Shown here: in pieces, positions 32,609-44,303 of the stretch
Layout: each line of letters starts with the position of its first letter
Numbering within the stretch: the stretch's first letter is position 1
Source: Demequina muriae
GTDB taxonomy: Bacteria; Actinomycetota; Actinomycetes; Actinomycetales; Demequinaceae
Assembly (NCBI RefSeq): GCF_030418295.1
Contig: NZ_JAUHQA010000001.1
Coordinates: forward strand, 2,046,001-2,110,000
Length of the DNA stretch: 64,000 bases
Direction of reading: 5' to 3'
Made by a program: the position numbers and the translations under genes
Notes under the pieces: model-generated
Seen by the model: only the letters and a program-made list of their open reading frames with translations
What the model was told of the DNA's origin: nothing
The model's database searches: none

Positions 32609-33499
32609 TCAACCACCCTCTGCCGAGAAGTGCATCCAGTCCTCGCGGCCGTCCCAGTGGCCGCCCCAGGTCCAGCCGATCTCCTCGAACGCGTCGTAGA
32701 CCACGCTGGGGTCGTAGATCATCCCGTCGCGCTTCCACTCGCGGTCCTTGTACGACTCGGCGAGCTCGGGGAACAGCTCCTCGCCCTTGTAGTACGGGTT
32801 GTGGAACGGGTTGATGTCGACCGCGAGCCCCTTGGAGTGCTCGGACCACACGGTCGCGGCGCCCACCACGCGCCGGCACCAGAAGGCGCTCGTGACGTTC
32901 TGGTCGCCGGTGGGCGGGGACAGGTGCTCCTCGAGGGAGATCACGCGCATCTCCTCGATCGGGAAGCGCGCGTCGTAGATCTTCTCGAACGCGCCCACCA
33001 CCTCTTCGGCACGGTCGCGGTGGATCAGCATCTCGCCCGTGTGCGGCTCCTGGTCGAAGCCCCAGTAGGTCATGGTGATGTAGCGGAGCTCATCCAGACC
33101 GATGGGGCACTCGCGGCGCCAGGACGAGCGCGCCGCGACGTCATCCGGCACCTCGGTGATCTCGTACGCGAACTCCTCGGACTCGGGGTCGGGAAGCCAC
33201 GGGCGCGGGGCGAGCTGACGGTCCTGCAGCTCCTCCGGGGTGGGCTTGCGCTGCCCCAGGTTGTCCTCCTGGATCGCGAGGGGGATGGTGCCGAGCCATA
33301 TCGGTCGCGCGTAGAGATCGTCGTGGTCATCGCGGTCCGGCTGCTCGGAGACCACCGGCTCGGGCTCCGGCTCGGGGGTCGCCGTCGCTGTGGTCACGGC
33401 CTCGACGGTGACCGTCGGCGTGGGGGAGGGCGACAGGACGGAGCAGCCGCCGAGGGCGACGGCGGCAGCGAGGGTCAGGAGGGCAAGACGAGAAGGCAC
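32609..33499 (-). CDS. M15-family D-alanyl-D-alanine carboxypeptidase-like lipoprotein
   Basis: The 296-residue protein starts with a short lipoprotein signal (hydrophobic residues 4-15, lipobox LGGC), a Thr/Pro/Glu-rich linker to about residue 60, and a C-terminal M15C-type peptidase domain. The zinc residues are visible in WSEHSKGLAVDINPF (His and Asp) and DWMHF (His). Such enzymes trim peptidoglycan peptides outside the membrane. The GTG at 33499 lies six bases after TATCCT, indicating a leaderless transcript and placing the signal peptide at the start. It is divergent from ligA. Confidence 0.88.
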   Translation of the reverse strand: MPSRLALLTLAAAVALGGCSVLSPSPTPTVTVEAVTTATATPEPEPEPVVSEQPDRDDHDDLYARPIWLGTIPLAIQEDNLGQRKPTPEELQDRQLAPRPWLPDPESEEFAYEITEVPDDVAARSSWRRECPIGLDELRYITMTYWGFDQEPHTGEMLIHRDRAEEVVGAFEKIYDARFPIEEMRVISLEEHLSPPTGDQNVTSAFWCRRVVGAATVWSEHSKGLAVDINPFHNPYYKGEELFPELAESYKDREWKRDGMIYDPSVVYDAFEEIGWTWGGHWDGREDWMHFSAEGG

Positions 33500-33576
33500 C
33501 GCACCAGGATACGGGGGCGAGGAGGGGCCTGGCGAGGGCCGATGCTCGCGCCACGGGTGTCGGACCTGCGTGGTGA

Positions 33577-35703
<2,127 letters not shown>

Positions 35704-35784
35704 GCCCTGCCGCCGCCCCGCTCGCGCCCGCGGATGGTGGGCTACATTGGATTCAGCCCGCACGCAGGTCGTCCAAGGAGTGTC

Positions 35785-36336
35785 ATGGCCCAGACCATCC
35801 GCATCGTCGATCCCAGCGAGTCCAGCCGGCTCACGGAGATCGGGCAGCTGACCGCGTTGGCGTACCTGGCGGACGGGCTCGTCGACCAGGCGCACCCGTA
35901 CATCCCGCAGCTCAAGGACGCTCACGCCCGCGCCGAAGACGCCCTGCTGCTCATGATGGCCGACGGCGAGAAGGGTGAGGGCCCGGTCGTGGGCACCATC
36001 ACGGTGGTGCCGCCTGGATCGAGCTTCGTCGAGCTCGCGCAGGGCGACGAGTTCGAGTTGCGCATGCTGGCGGTGTCACCCATCGAGCGGGGGCGCGGCA
36101 TCGGCCAGACGCTCACGCGCGCGGCGATGGATCTGGCCGTCGAGAAGGGCGCCTCGCGCATCGTGCTGTCGACCATGGAGTCCATGCACGTCGCGCACCG
36201 CCTCTACGAGCGCATGGGGTTCACGCGCCGCGAGGACCTCGACTGGACCGTGATCGACAACGCCGACGGCAGCGTCTCCAAGGTCTCGGAGGCCGAAGGC
36301 GGCATTCGCCTCATCGGCTACTCCTGGGAGCCCTGA
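35785..36336 (+). CDS. GNAT-family N-acetyltransferase
   Basis: The 183-residue protein has the GNAT core: LRMLAVSPIERGRGIGQTLTRAAMDLA (acetyl-CoA loop with RGRGIG) followed by MHVAHRLYERMGFTRREDLDW. The substrate, protein or small molecule, is unknown. AAGGAG lies four bases before the ATG at 35785, favouring it over an in-frame ATG 51 bases upstream. It lies between ligA and gatC but has its own ribosome binding site. Confidence 0.9.
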   Translation: MAQTIRIVDPSESSRLTEIGQLTALAYLADGLVDQAHPYIPQLKDAHARAEDALLLMMADGEKGEGPVVGTITVVPPGSSFVELAQGDEFELRMLAVSPIERGRGIGQTLTRAAMDLAVEKGASRIVLSTMESMHVAHRLYERMGFTRREDLDWTVIDNADGSVSKVSEAEGGIRLIGYSWEP

Positions 36337-36445
36337 GCCGCCACCCGCGCACCGACGCGAACCCGGTGGGGGAGAGCGCGGCCAGCCGGGCAGGCGGCCG
36401 ATGCGCGGGGGAGACGGCGTGCGCGCCGCCACTACACTCGGGGGC

Positions 36446-36742
36446 ATGTCTCTTGAACGCGCAGACGTGGCGCGCCTCGCGGCGCTCGCACGCATCGACA
36501 TGACCGACGAGGACCTCGACCGGCTGGGTGGTCAGCTGAACGACATCGTGGACTCGGTGGCCAAGGTCGCCGAGGTCGCTGGCGAGGACGTCCCCGCCAC
36601 CAGCCACCCCATCCCGATGTCCAACGTGCACCGCCCGGACGTGGTCCGTCCCTCGCTGTCGCAGGAGGCAGCGCTGTCCGGCGCGCCGGAGGCCGAGGAC
36701 GGCCGATTCCGCGTTCCCCAGATCCTGGGGGAGGAGGCATGA
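36446..36742 (+). CDS. gatC: Asp/Glu-tRNA(Asn/Gln) amidotransferase subunit C
   Basis: The 98-residue protein matches Gat[21 protein letters not shown] at the start, [11 protein letters not shown], and the C-terminal LRPD-like [33 protein letters not shown]. It stabilises GatA/GatB in the complex that amidates mischarged Glu-tRNA(Gln) or Asp-tRNA(Asn). TACACT (36433-36438) ends seven bases before the ATG, indicating a leaderless operon start. It overlaps gatA by four bases. Confidence 0.95.
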   Translation: MSLERADVARLAALARIDMTDEDLDRLGGQLNDIVDSVAKVAEVAGEDVPATSHPIPMSNVHRPDVVRPSLSQEAALSGAPEAEDGRFRVPQILGEEA

Positions 36743-38250
36743 CCGCCCCTCACGACTGGACCCGCCTGAGCGCGGCGCAGATGGCCGCGGCCATGAAGGC
36801 AGGCGAGGTGACCTCCGTCGAGCTCACCCAGGCCCACCTCGACCGCATCGCCGCCGTGGATGGCGATGTCCACGCGTTCCTTCACATCAACACCGAGGGC
36901 GCACTCGCCACGGCCCGCGAGGTCGACGAGGCCCGCGCCGCCGGAGAGGACCTGCCGCCGCTCGCGGGCGTCCCCATCGCGATCAAGGACATCCTCGTCA
37001 CCCAGGGCATGCCCACGACGGCCGGCTCGCGCATCCTCGAGGGATGGGAACCGCCGTACGACGCGACGGTGACCCGCAAGGTCCGCGAGGCGCGCATGCC
37101 GATCCTCGGCAAGACCAACATGGACGAGTTCGCGATGGGCTCGTCGACCGAGCACTCGGGGTTCGGTCCCACTCGCAACCCGTGGGACCTCGACCGCATC
37201 CCCGGTGGTTCGGGCGGTGGCTCCGCGGCCTCGATCGCCGCGTGGGAGGCCCCGCTCGCCATCGGCTCCGACACCGGCGGCTCGATCCGCCAGCCCGCCT
37301 CCGTGACTGGCACCGTGGGGGTCAAGCCCACCTACGGCGGGGTGTCTCGCTACGGCGCGATCGCTCTCGCCAGCTCACTGGACCAGCTCGGCCCGTGCGC
37401 GCGCACCGTCGAGGACGCCGCGATGCTTCACGAGGTCATGGGCGGTCACGACCCGATGGACGCGACCAGCCTCAACGAGCCCGTCCCCGGCTGCGTCGAC
37501 GCCGCGCGTCAGGGACGCGAGAGCGACCTCTCAGGCGTGCGCGTGGGCGTCATCAAGGAGCTCTCGGGCGACGGCTATCAGGCCGGTGTCGAGCAGCGAT
37601 TCGAGGAGGGACTCGACAAGCTCCGCGCCCTCGGTGCCGAGGTCGTCGAGGTGTCCTGCCCGTCCTTCGAGTACGCCCTCGCGGCGTACTACCTGATCCT
37701 GCCGTCGGAGGCCTCGTCCAACCTGGCGAAGTTCGACTCGGTGCGCTTCGGCATGCGCGTCGAGAAGGGAAACATCGAGCGCACCATGGGGGCGACCCGT
37801 GCGGAGGGCTTCGGTGACGAGGTCAAGCGCCGCATCATCCTCGGCACCTATGCGTTGAGCGCCGGCTACTACGACGCGTACTACGGCTCGGCGCAGAAGG
37901 TCCGCACGCTCATCCAGCGCGACTTCGCGGCCGCCTTCGAGAAGGCGGACGTGCTGGTGAGCCCCACGACGCCCACCACGCCGTTCAAGCTCGGCGAGCG
38001 CATCGACGACCCGCTGGCGATGTACCTCAACGACGTCGCCACCATCCCCGCCAACCTCGCGGGCATTCCTGGCATGTCGCTGCCCTCGGGCACGGCACCC
38101 GAGGACGGGCTCCCCGCGGGGTTCCAGATCCTCGCCCCCGCACATGAGGACGCGCGGCTCTACCGCATCGGCGCCGCGCTCGAGAAGGCGCTCGCCGAGG
38201 ACTGGGGCGGCCCGTTGGCTGCGCAGGCCCCCGAGCTGGAGGTGGCTTAA
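36739..38250 (+). CDS. gatA: Asp/Glu-tRNA(Asn/Gln) amidotransferase subunit A
   Basis: The 503-residue amidase-signature protein has [10 protein letters not shown] (catalytic Lys), [13 protein letters not shown] and [12 protein letters not shown] (Ser-cisSer-Lys triad), and the family's [10 protein letters not shown]. It releases ammonia from glutamine for GatB. The start overlaps gatC (ATGA) and the stop codon TAA directly abuts the gatB start codon, so the three subunits are coupled. Confidence 0.97.
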   Translation: MTAPHDWTRLSAAQMAAAMKAGEVTSVELTQAHLDRIAAVDGDVHAFLHINTEGALATAREVDEARAAGEDLPPLAGVPIAIKDILVTQGMPTTAGSRILEGWEPPYDATVTRKVREARMPILGKTNMDEFAMGSSTEHSGFGPTRNPWDLDRIPGGSGGGSAASIAAWEAPLAIGSDTGGSIRQPASVTGTVGVKPTYGGVSRYGAIALASSLDQLGPCARTVEDAAMLHEVMGGHDPMDATSLNEPVPGCVDAARQGRESDLSGVRVGVIKELSGDGYQAGVEQRFEEGLDKLRALGAEVVEVSCPSFEYALAAYYLILPSEASSNLAKFDSVRFGMRVEKGNIERTMGATRAEGFGDEVKRRIILGTYALSAGYYDAYYGSAQKVRTLIQRDFAAAFEKADVLVSPTTPTTPFKLGERIDDPLAMYLNDVATIPANLAGIPGMSLPSGTAPEDGLPAGFQILAPAHEDARLYRIGAALEKALAEDWGGPLAAQAPELEVA

Positions 38251-39768
38251 GTGACCGCGCTGACGTACGAGCAGGCCATGGAGCAGTTCGACCCGGTGTT
38301 CGGCATCGAGGTCCACGTCGAGCTCAACACCAAGACCAAGATGTTCTGTGGCTGCGCGAACGAGTTCGGGGCCGAGCCCAACACTCAGGTGTGCCCGGTG
38401 TGCTTGGGCCTCCCGGGGTCCATGCCTGTGACCAACGAGAAGGCGGTCGAGTCCGCGATCCGGCTGGGCCTGTCGCTCGGCTGCCAGATCCGCGAATCGA
38501 GCCGCTTCGCCCGCAAGAACTACTTCTACCCGGACCTGGCGAAGGACTACCAGATCTCCCAGTACGACGAGCCCACCTGCTTCGAGGGCAGCCTCGACGT
38601 GGTGCTCGACGACGGCACCGTCGTGACCATCGGCATCGAGCGCGCCCACATCGAGGAGGACGCCGGCAAGAACACCCACGTGGGTGGCACCGGTGGAATC
38701 CAGGGCGCGAGCCACTCGCTCGTCGACTACAACCGCGGCGGCGTCCCGCTGGTCGAGATCGTCACCAAGCCCATCACGGGCGCGGGTGCGCGCACCGCTG
38801 AGGTCGCCCGCGCGTATGTCGCGACCATCCGCGACATCGTGAAGGCGCTCGGGATCTCCGATGGCCGCATGGAGCAGGGCTCGGTGCGCGCCGACGTGAA
38901 CCTGTCGCTGCGACCCAAGGCCGCTCCTGGTGAGGACCAGAACGCCGTGCCGTTCGGCAAGAGAAGCGAGACCAAGAACGTCAACTCGCTGCGTGCCATC
39001 GAGCGCTCCATCCATCACGAGGCCTCGCGCCAGGCTGGGCTGCTGCTCGCCGGCGAGCCCGTCGTGCAGGAGACCCGTCACTGGCACGAGGACACCGGCT
39101 CGACGACGCCCGGGCGATCCAAGGAGGAGGCGGAGGACTACCGCTACTTCCCTGAGCCCGACCTGCTGCCGGTCGAGCCGAGCCGGGAGTGGGTCGAGGA
39201 GCTGCGCGGCACGCTGCCCGAGCACCCCGCCAAGATGCGGGCCCGCCTCAAGGAGGACTGGGGCTTCAGCGATCTCGAGATGCGCGACGCGGTCAACGCC
39301 GATGCGCTGGACCTCATCACCGCGACCGTCGCCGCGGGCGCCACGCCCCAGGCGGCGCGCAAGTGGTGGATGGGCGAGCTCGCGCGGACCGCGAACGACC
39401 GCGACGTGGCGATGCGCGACCTCCCCGTTACGCCCGCCCACGTCGCCGAGCTGCAGGGACTGGTCGACGAGGGCCGCATCAACGACAAGCTGGCTCGCCA
39501 GGTGCTCGAGGGCGTGCTGGCAGGCGAGGGGTCGCCCGCGGACGTGGTCGCTGCTCGAGGCCTCGAGGTGGTCTCTGACGACTCGGCGCTCGAGAAGGCC
39601 GTGGACGAGGCGCTCGCCGCACAGCCCGACGTGCTGGAGAAGATCCAGAGCGGCAAGGTGCAGGCGGCCGGCGCGATCGTGGGGGCCGTCATGAAGGCCA
39701 CCCGGGGTCAGGCCGATGCGGGGCGGGTGCGGGAGATCATTCTCCAGCGGGCAGGCGTCGAGGGCTGA
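38251..39768 (+). CDS. gatB: Asp/Glu-tRNA(Asn/Gln) amidotransferase subunit B
   Basis: The 505-residue protein shows GatB motifs: [17 protein letters not shown] with the zinc cysteines CGC and [12 protein letters not shown], then [18 protein letters not shown], and the C-terminal Yqey/tRNA-binding domain (about 345-505). It phosphorylates and amidates the mischarged tRNA using ammonia from GatA. It begins with GTG at the base after the gatA stop. It is the last gene of the operon. Confidence 0.97.
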   Translation: MTALTYEQAMEQFDPVFGIEVHVELNTKTKMFCGCANEFGAEPNTQVCPVCLGLPGSMPVTNEKAVESAIRLGLSLGCQIRESSRFARKNYFYPDLAKDYQISQYDEPTCFEGSLDVVLDDGTVVTIGIERAHIEEDAGKNTHVGGTGGIQGASHSLVDYNRGGVPLVEIVTKPITGAGARTAEVARAYVATIRDIVKALGISDGRMEQGSVRADVNLSLRPKAAPGEDQNAVPFGKRSETKNVNSLRAIERSIHHEASRQAGLLLAGEPVVQETRHWHEDTGSTTPGRSKEEAEDYRYFPEPDLLPVEPSREWVEELRGTLPEHPAKMRARLKEDWGFSDLEMRDAVNADALDLITATVAAGATPQAARKWWMGELARTANDRDVAMRDLPVTPAHVAELQGLVDEGRINDKLARQVLEGVLAGEGSPADVVAARGLEVVSDDSALEKAVDEALAAQPDVLEKIQSGKVQAAGAIVGAVMKATRGQADAGRVREIILQRAGVEG

Positions 39769-40024
39769 CGCAGGCAGCAGTCACACCCCGGGCACGCGTG
39801 CCCGCGGGTGGTTGCCCGCATGCGCGCGTGCGTCCGGTGAGCACTCACCTGAGGCATCGAAATGCGTAGCGTTAACATTTCGCGCCGGTGCTCGTGATTC
39901 TCCTTTGGTCACGATCCCGTAACGGTGGCGCTCTGACACTGCGGACCCGTCGCGCCAGCGATATGTTTGCGAAGTCAACATAGTGTGACGTTTGCGATGC
40001 GAGAGCCTGACAAAGGAGTGAGGT
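39769..40024. other. Regulatory gap between gatB and the chvE operon
   Basis: No gene is supported in these 256 bases. They hold a 14-base palindrome GGGCACGCGTGCCC (39790-39803, possible terminator core), GGTGAGCACTCACC (39836-39849), arms CGAAATG/CATTTCG (39858-39864 and 39876-39882), TATGTT/AACATA (39962-39967 and 39977-39982), and a direct repeat GTTTGCGA (39965-39972 and 39990-39997). The local A+T is higher than in flanking genes. The dyads suggest binding of one or more sugar-responsive regulators. Confidence 0.6.
39858..39882. promoter_or_regulatory. Candidate operator upstream of the chvE operon
   Basis: Perfect seven-base arms CGAAATG and CATTTCG enclose 11 bases that include GTTAAC. 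The site is 167-143 bases upstream of the small leader ORF. Form and setting fit a regulator of sugar uptake, but its identity is unknown. Confidence 0.4.
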
Positions 40025-40219
40025 ATGACAACAGCATCTGTGACCAGGGGGGTTGACCCAGTGCTGGAAGACGCCTCGTTCGATACTCCCCACTCCTCCG
40101 GCGGCAGCATCATCCGCACGTTCATCTGCTCGGGGAGCGCGACGCCGCGGTCCCCGAGAGTGAACGAGCGCCACCGCACGGTGCCGATCGGCACTCAAGG
40201 AAGGAAGTTCTACGCATGA
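40025..40219 (+). CDS. Small ORF (64 residues) leading into chvE
   Basis: AAAGGAG lies six bases before the ATG, a better ribosome binding site than most here, and the frame ends with TGA overlapping the chvE start (ATGA at 40216-40219). The 64-residue product (MTTASVTRGVDPVLEDASF...) has no recognised domain, no signal peptide and average composition. The precise stop-start overlap suggests translational coupling: either a real small protein or a leader whose translation controls chvE. It could also be fortuitous, since chvE has its own AAGGAAGGAAG upstream. Confidence 0.45.
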   Translation: MTTASVTRGVDPVLEDASFDTPHSSGGSIIRTFICSGSATPRSPRVNERHRTVPIGTQGRKFYA

Positions 40220-41349
40220 TCAAGAGGAACAGGCTTGCGCTCGTCGCGGGCTTCAGCGCTTTGGCGCTTTCACTCGCTGCATGTTCGTCGGCGGAGGAGA
40301 CGCCTGAGGCGGACTCCACGTCCGGAGGCGCCCCGGCCGCGTCAGACGAATGCAACGTGGGCATTGCGATGCCCACGCGCTCACTCGAACGCTGGATCAA
40401 TGACGGTGAAGGCCTCAAGGCGCGCCTTGAGGAGAACGGCTGCACCGTCGACCTGCAGTACGCAGACAACGAGACCGACCAGCAGATCTCACAGCTGCAG
40501 AACATGATCGCCAACGGTTCGAACATCCTGGTGATCGCCGCCATCGATGGGACCACACTTGGGCCGGTGCTCCAGACGGCCGGCGACGCCGATGCGACCG
40601 TGATCGCCTACGACCGCCTGATCCTCGAGTCGGAGAATGTGGACTACTACGCCACGTTCGACAACTACTCGGTGGGCACCCTCCAGGGTGAGTACATCGA
40701 GTCGGAGCTCGGCCTCGCGAACGGTGATGGTCCGTACAACTTCGAGCCCTTCGCCGGAAGCCCGGACGACAACAACGCACGGTTCTTCTTCGCCGGCGCG
40801 TGGGACGTCCTGAGCGAGTACGTCGACAGCGGACAGCTCGTCGTGCCGTCGAACAAGGCTCCGGCCTCCGTCGACGACTGGCAGTCCATCGGCATCCTTG
40901 GTTGGGGCTCCGATGACGCTCAGGCCGAGATGGAGAACCGTCTCAGCTCGTTCTACGCCGGCGGCGAGAAGGTCGATGTGGTGCTCTCGCCCAACGACTC
41001 CCTCGCGGTGGGCATCGCCCAGGCCCTGCGCACCTCCGGCTACACCGCCGACGACTTCCCGATCCTCACGGGTCAGGACGGCGACAAGGCCGCAGTGACG
41101 CAGATCCTCGCGGGCGAGCAGTCCATGACGGTCTGGAAGGACACCCGTCTTCTCGGCGAGCGCGTCGAGACGATGATCATGTCCATCCTTGCGGGCGAGG
41201 AGCCGGAGGTGAACGACACCGAGACGTACGACAACGGCGTCAAGGTCGTTCCTTCGTACCTCATCACCCCTGAGGTCGTGACGGCGGACGACGTGCAGTC
41301 GAAGCTGATCGACTCGGGCTTCCTCCAGCCCGCGGACGTGGGCCTGTAA
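40216..41349 (+). CDS. chvE: ChvE-type multiple-sugar binding lipoprotein
   Basis: The 377-residue protein has a lipoprotein signal (lipobox SLAAC) and a PBP1-type sugar-binding domain resembling ChvE/XylF: CNVGIAMPTRSLERWINDGEGL, QYADNETDQQISQLQNMIANG, VIAYDRLI, and VLSPNDSLAVGIAQAL. ChvE homologs bind glucose, galactose, arabinose or xylose outside the cell. It heads the gene set with GguA and GguB, 78 bases before the ATPase. The nearby xylan operon makes xylose or arabinose a reasonable ligand guess. Confidence 0.93.
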   Translation: MIKRNRLALVAGFSALALSLAACSSAEETPEADSTSGGAPAASDECNVGIAMPTRSLERWINDGEGLKARLEENGCTVDLQYADNETDQQISQLQNMIANGSNILVIAAIDGTTLGPVLQTAGDADATVIAYDRLILESENVDYYATFDNYSVGTLQGEYIESELGLANGDGPYNFEPFAGSPDDNNARFFFAGAWDVLSEYVDSGQLVVPSNKAPASVDDWQSIGILGWGSDDAQAEMENRLSSFYAGGEKVDVVLSPNDSLAVGIAQALRTSGYTADDFPILTGQDGDKAAVTQILAGEQSMTVWKDTRLLGERVETMIMSILAGEEPEVNDTETYDNGVKVVPSYLITPEVVTADDVQSKLIDSGFLQPADVGL

Positions 41350-41428
41350 GTCTCCACCGACGGTGGTGGTCGTCGCTCGCGGCGGCCGCCACCGTCTGCC
41401 CACTGTGGGCGCTATGGGAAGGAACACT

Positions 41429-42958
41429 GTGTCGGATCTCATCCTGAAGATGACGGACATCGTGAAGGAGTTCTCCGGGGTGCGTGCACTCGACGGCGTC
41501 TCCCTCGATGTTCGCCGTGGCGAGGTGCATGGCATCTGCGGCGAGAACGGCGCCGGCAAGTCGACGCTGATGAAGGTGCTGTCGGGCGTGTACCCGCACG
41601 GCCACTTCGAGGGTCAGATCGAGTTCGACGGCGAGCCGGTCGAGTTCCGTTCGATCAACGACTCCGAGCACACCGGAATCGTCATCATTCACCAGGAGCT
41701 GGCGCTCTCCCCGTACCTGTCGATCGCCGAGAACATCTTTCTCGGCAACGAACGCGCGTCGCGCGGCGTCATCGACTGGCACGAGACCAACGAGCGGGCG
41801 CAGGAGCTCCTGAAGCGAGTCGGCCTCAACGAGGAGGTGACGACCCAGGTCCTCCATCTCGGCGTGGGCAAGCAGCAACTCGTCGAGATCGCGAAGGCGC
41901 TCTCGAAGGACGTCAAACTCCTCATCCTCGATGAGCCGACGGCCGCGCTCAACGACGATGACTCTGCGCACCTCCTGGACCTGATCAGGGGCCTGAGGGA
42001 CGAGGGCATCACCAGCATCATCATCTCGCACAAGCTTGCGGAGATCCGCGCGGTCGCGGACACGATCACGGTGATCCGTGACGGCGAGACCGTCGACGAC
42101 TTCAGCATGTCCGACGAGGACAACTCGGAGGGCCGTCTCATCCGCTCCATGGTGGGTCGCCCGCTGGACAGCCTCTTCCCACCGCGAACGCCGGACATCG
42201 GCGAGGAGGTGTTCCGCGTCGAGAACTGGAACGCCTTCCACCCTGTCGACACCGGCCGCCAGGTCGTGAAGGACGCGTCGTTCTACGTCCGGGCGGGCGA
42301 GGTGGTGGGCTTCGCGGGTCTGATGGGCGCCGGGCGCACCGAGCTCGCCATGAGCCTCTTCGGCCGCCAATACGGCGCGCACGTCTCGGGACGGGTCCTG
42401 AAGCACGGCAAGGAGATCTCGACGCGGTCGGTGAACGATGCGATCGCCAACGGCGTCGCGTACGTCACCGAGGACCGCAAGCGGTACGGCCTGAACCTCA
42501 TCGCGACGATCGCCGCCAACATCACGGGCGCGAACCTCCGTGGTGTGTCGGACTACGGCGTCATCGATCTGCATGAGGAGATCGAGGTGGCCGAGGAGTA
42601 CCGGAGGTCGCTCAACATCAAGACGGACTCGGTCAGCCGCGTCGTCGGCACCCTGTCGGGCGGGAACCAGCAGAAGGTCGTGCTGTCCAAGTGGCTCAAC
42701 ACGACGCCTGACGTGCTGATCCTCGACGAACCCACGCGGGGCGTCGACGTGGGGGCGAAGTACGAGATCTACGGGATCATCAACAAGCTCGCCGCCCAGG
42801 GCAAGGCGATCGTGGTGATCTCGTCCGAGCTCCCGGAGCTGCTGGGGCTCTCCGATCGCATCTACACCATCTCTGAGGGCCGCGTCACGGGAGATGTGCT
42901 TCGCAAGGACGCAACACAGGAACGACTGATGCAACTCATGACGGTAGGAGAGAACTGA
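41429..42958 (+). CDS. gguA: Sugar ABC transporter ATPase (GguA/MmsA-like, two ATPase domains)
   Basis: The 509-residue protein has two ABC domains in tandem as in RbsA/XylG: first with GENGAGKST, LHLGVGKQQLVEIAKAL and LLILDEPTAAL; second with the degenerate Walker A GLMGAGRTE, LSGGNQQKVVLSKWL and LILDEPTRGVD. TEDRKRYGLNL is typical of the MmsA/GguA group. The GTG at 41429 is chosen for the GGAAGGA about five bases upstream. It energises uptake of the ChvE ligand. Confidence 0.95.
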   Translation: MSDLILKMTDIVKEFSGVRALDGVSLDVRRGEVHGICGENGAGKSTLMKVLSGVYPHGHFEGQIEFDGEPVEFRSINDSEHTGIVIIHQELALSPYLSIAENIFLGNERASRGVIDWHETNERAQELLKRVGLNEEVTTQVLHLGVGKQQLVEIAKALSKDVKLLILDEPTAALNDDDSAHLLDLIRGLRDEGITSIIISHKLAEIRAVADTITVIRDGETVDDFSMSDEDNSEGRLIRSMVGRPLDSLFPPRTPDIGEEVFRVENWNAFHPVDTGRQVVKDASFYVRAGEVVGFAGLMGAGRTELAMSLFGRQYGAHVSGRVLKHGKEISTRSVNDAIANGVAYVTEDRKRYGLNLIATIAANITGANLRGVSDYGVIDLHEEIEVAEEYRRSLNIKTDSVSRVVGTLSGGNQQKVVLSKWLNTTPDVLILDEPTRGVDVGAKYEIYGIINKLAAQGKAIVVISSELPELLGLSDRIYTISEGRVTGDVLRKDATQERLMQLMTVGEN

Positions 42959-42960
42959 CG

Positions 42961-44163
42961 ATGTCCGAGCCATCTACCAAGAAAGCGGCCGAGAAGCGCA
43001 AGTCCTCGGTCGGTGTCAGTGCGCGCGACTACGGCCTGCTCAGTGCCCTCGTCGTCATCGTGGCGCTGTTCCAGTTCTGGTTCACCGACGGAAAGCTCCT
43101 GCTGCCCGCGAACTTCAACAACCTGATCAGCCAGAACGCCTACGTGGTGATTCTCGCGATCGGCATGGTGATGGTCATCATCGCCGGCCACATCGACCTG
43201 TCGGTGGGATCGCTCGTCGCCATGATCGGTGCAGTCTCGGCGATCGCGATCAGCGAGTGGGGCCAGCCGGTGTGGGTCTCCATCCTCGTGTCGCTGCTGG
43301 TCGGCGCGGTCGTGGGTGCGTGGCAGGGCTTCTGGGTGGCATTCGTCCGTGTGCCAGCGTTCATCGTCACGTTGGCGGGCATGCTGATCTACCGCGGCCT
43401 GGCCATCGTGTTCCTGACCGGCGGCACGATCGGCGGCCTGCCCCAGGGATACGTGGCCATCGGCGCGGGATGGATTCCCGACTGGCTCGGCACGGTCAAC
43501 GAACTCGACGTCCTGACGCTGCTGATCGGCGCGTTCGGCGCCGTCGGCTACGCGGTCTCCCAGCTGAGGGCTCGCACCAAGCTCAGGGCGCGCGGCCTGC
43601 CGCGCGAGTCGATGCCGCTCTTCGTCGGCAAGATCGTCCTGATCTCCGGAGCGATGCTGTTCTTTGCGTACCTGCTCGCCCAGCACAACGGCACGCCGTA
43701 CGTGCTGATCCTGCTCGGCGTGCTCGTGCTCGCGTACTCGTTCATCCTCAACCGCACGGTGTTCGGTCGCCACATCTACGCGATGGGCGGCAACCGCTTC
43801 GCCGCGATGATGTCCGGCGTCAAGACCAAGTGGGTGGACTTCTTCATCTTCGTCAACATCGGCGTCCTCGCCGCCATCGCGGCGGTGGTGACCACGTCGC
43901 GCGCGGGTGCGGCGCAGTCCGGCGCGGGCAACTTCTACGAGCTGGACGCGATCGCTGCGGTCTTCATCGGAGGTGCGGCGGTCCAGGGCGGCGTGGGCAG
44001 GGTGTCGGGTGCCGTGATCGGCGCGCTCGTGATGGGGGTGCTGAACCAGGGGCTGTCCATCATGGGCATCGACTCCGCGTGGCAGCAGGTCATCAAGGGC
44101 CTGGTGCTCCTGGCGGCAGTGGCGTTCGACGTGGTCAACCGGCGCCGTTCCGGAGCCGCCTGA
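42961..44163 (+). CDS. gguB: Sugar ABC transporter permease (GguB-like)
   Basis: The 400-residue protein has about ten membrane segments and the motifs GHIDLSVGSLVAMIGA and YAMGGNRFAAMMSGV of RbsC/XylH-type permeases. It starts two bases after the ATPase stop and ends the operon. Its length is typical of GguB, which is longer than RbsC. Confidence 0.95.
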   Translation: MSEPSTKKAAEKRKSSVGVSARDYGLLSALVVIVALFQFWFTDGKLLLPANFNNLISQNAYVVILAIGMVMVIIAGHIDLSVGSLVAMIGAVSAIAISEWGQPVWVSILVSLLVGAVVGAWQGFWVAFVRVPAFIVTLAGMLIYRGLAIVFLTGGTIGGLPQGYVAIGAGWIPDWLGTVNELDVLTLLIGAFGAVGYAVSQLRARTKLRARGLPRESMPLFVGKIVLISGAMLFFAYLLAQHNGTPYVLILLGVLVLAYSFILNRTVFGRHIYAMGGNRFAAMMSGVKTKWVDFFIFVNIGVLAAIAAVVTTSRAGAAQSGAGNFYELDAIAAVFIGGAAVQGGVGRVSGAVIGALVMGVLNQGLSIMGIDSAWQQVIKGLVLLAAVAFDVVNRRRSGAA

Positions 44164-44241
44164 GCCGCCGCGTGAACCGTCTGAGCCGCCTGTCCAGCGG
44201 CGAGGACTGCAGTCGCGCGGCAATGCCAGACGAATGACCGC

Positions 44242-44273
44242 TTGACCTTCCAGTTGACTGGAAGGTTTACGGT
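44242..44273 (+). promoter_or_regulatory. CueR/MerR-type promoter of the copper ATPase
   Basis: TTGACC (44242-44247) and TACGGT (44268-44273) are 20 bases apart, the over-long spacing of MerR-activated promoters. The spacer contains perfect arms ACCTTCCAGT (44245-44254) and ACTGGAAGGT (44257-44266) around two bases, the CueR-type ACCTTCC/GGAAGGT operator. Copper-dependent activation is expected. No cueR gene is adjacent, so the regulator is elsewhere. Confidence 0.85.
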
Positions 44274-44303
44274 GAGGGGACGTTCTCCTACCAGGAGGTC
44301 CCC

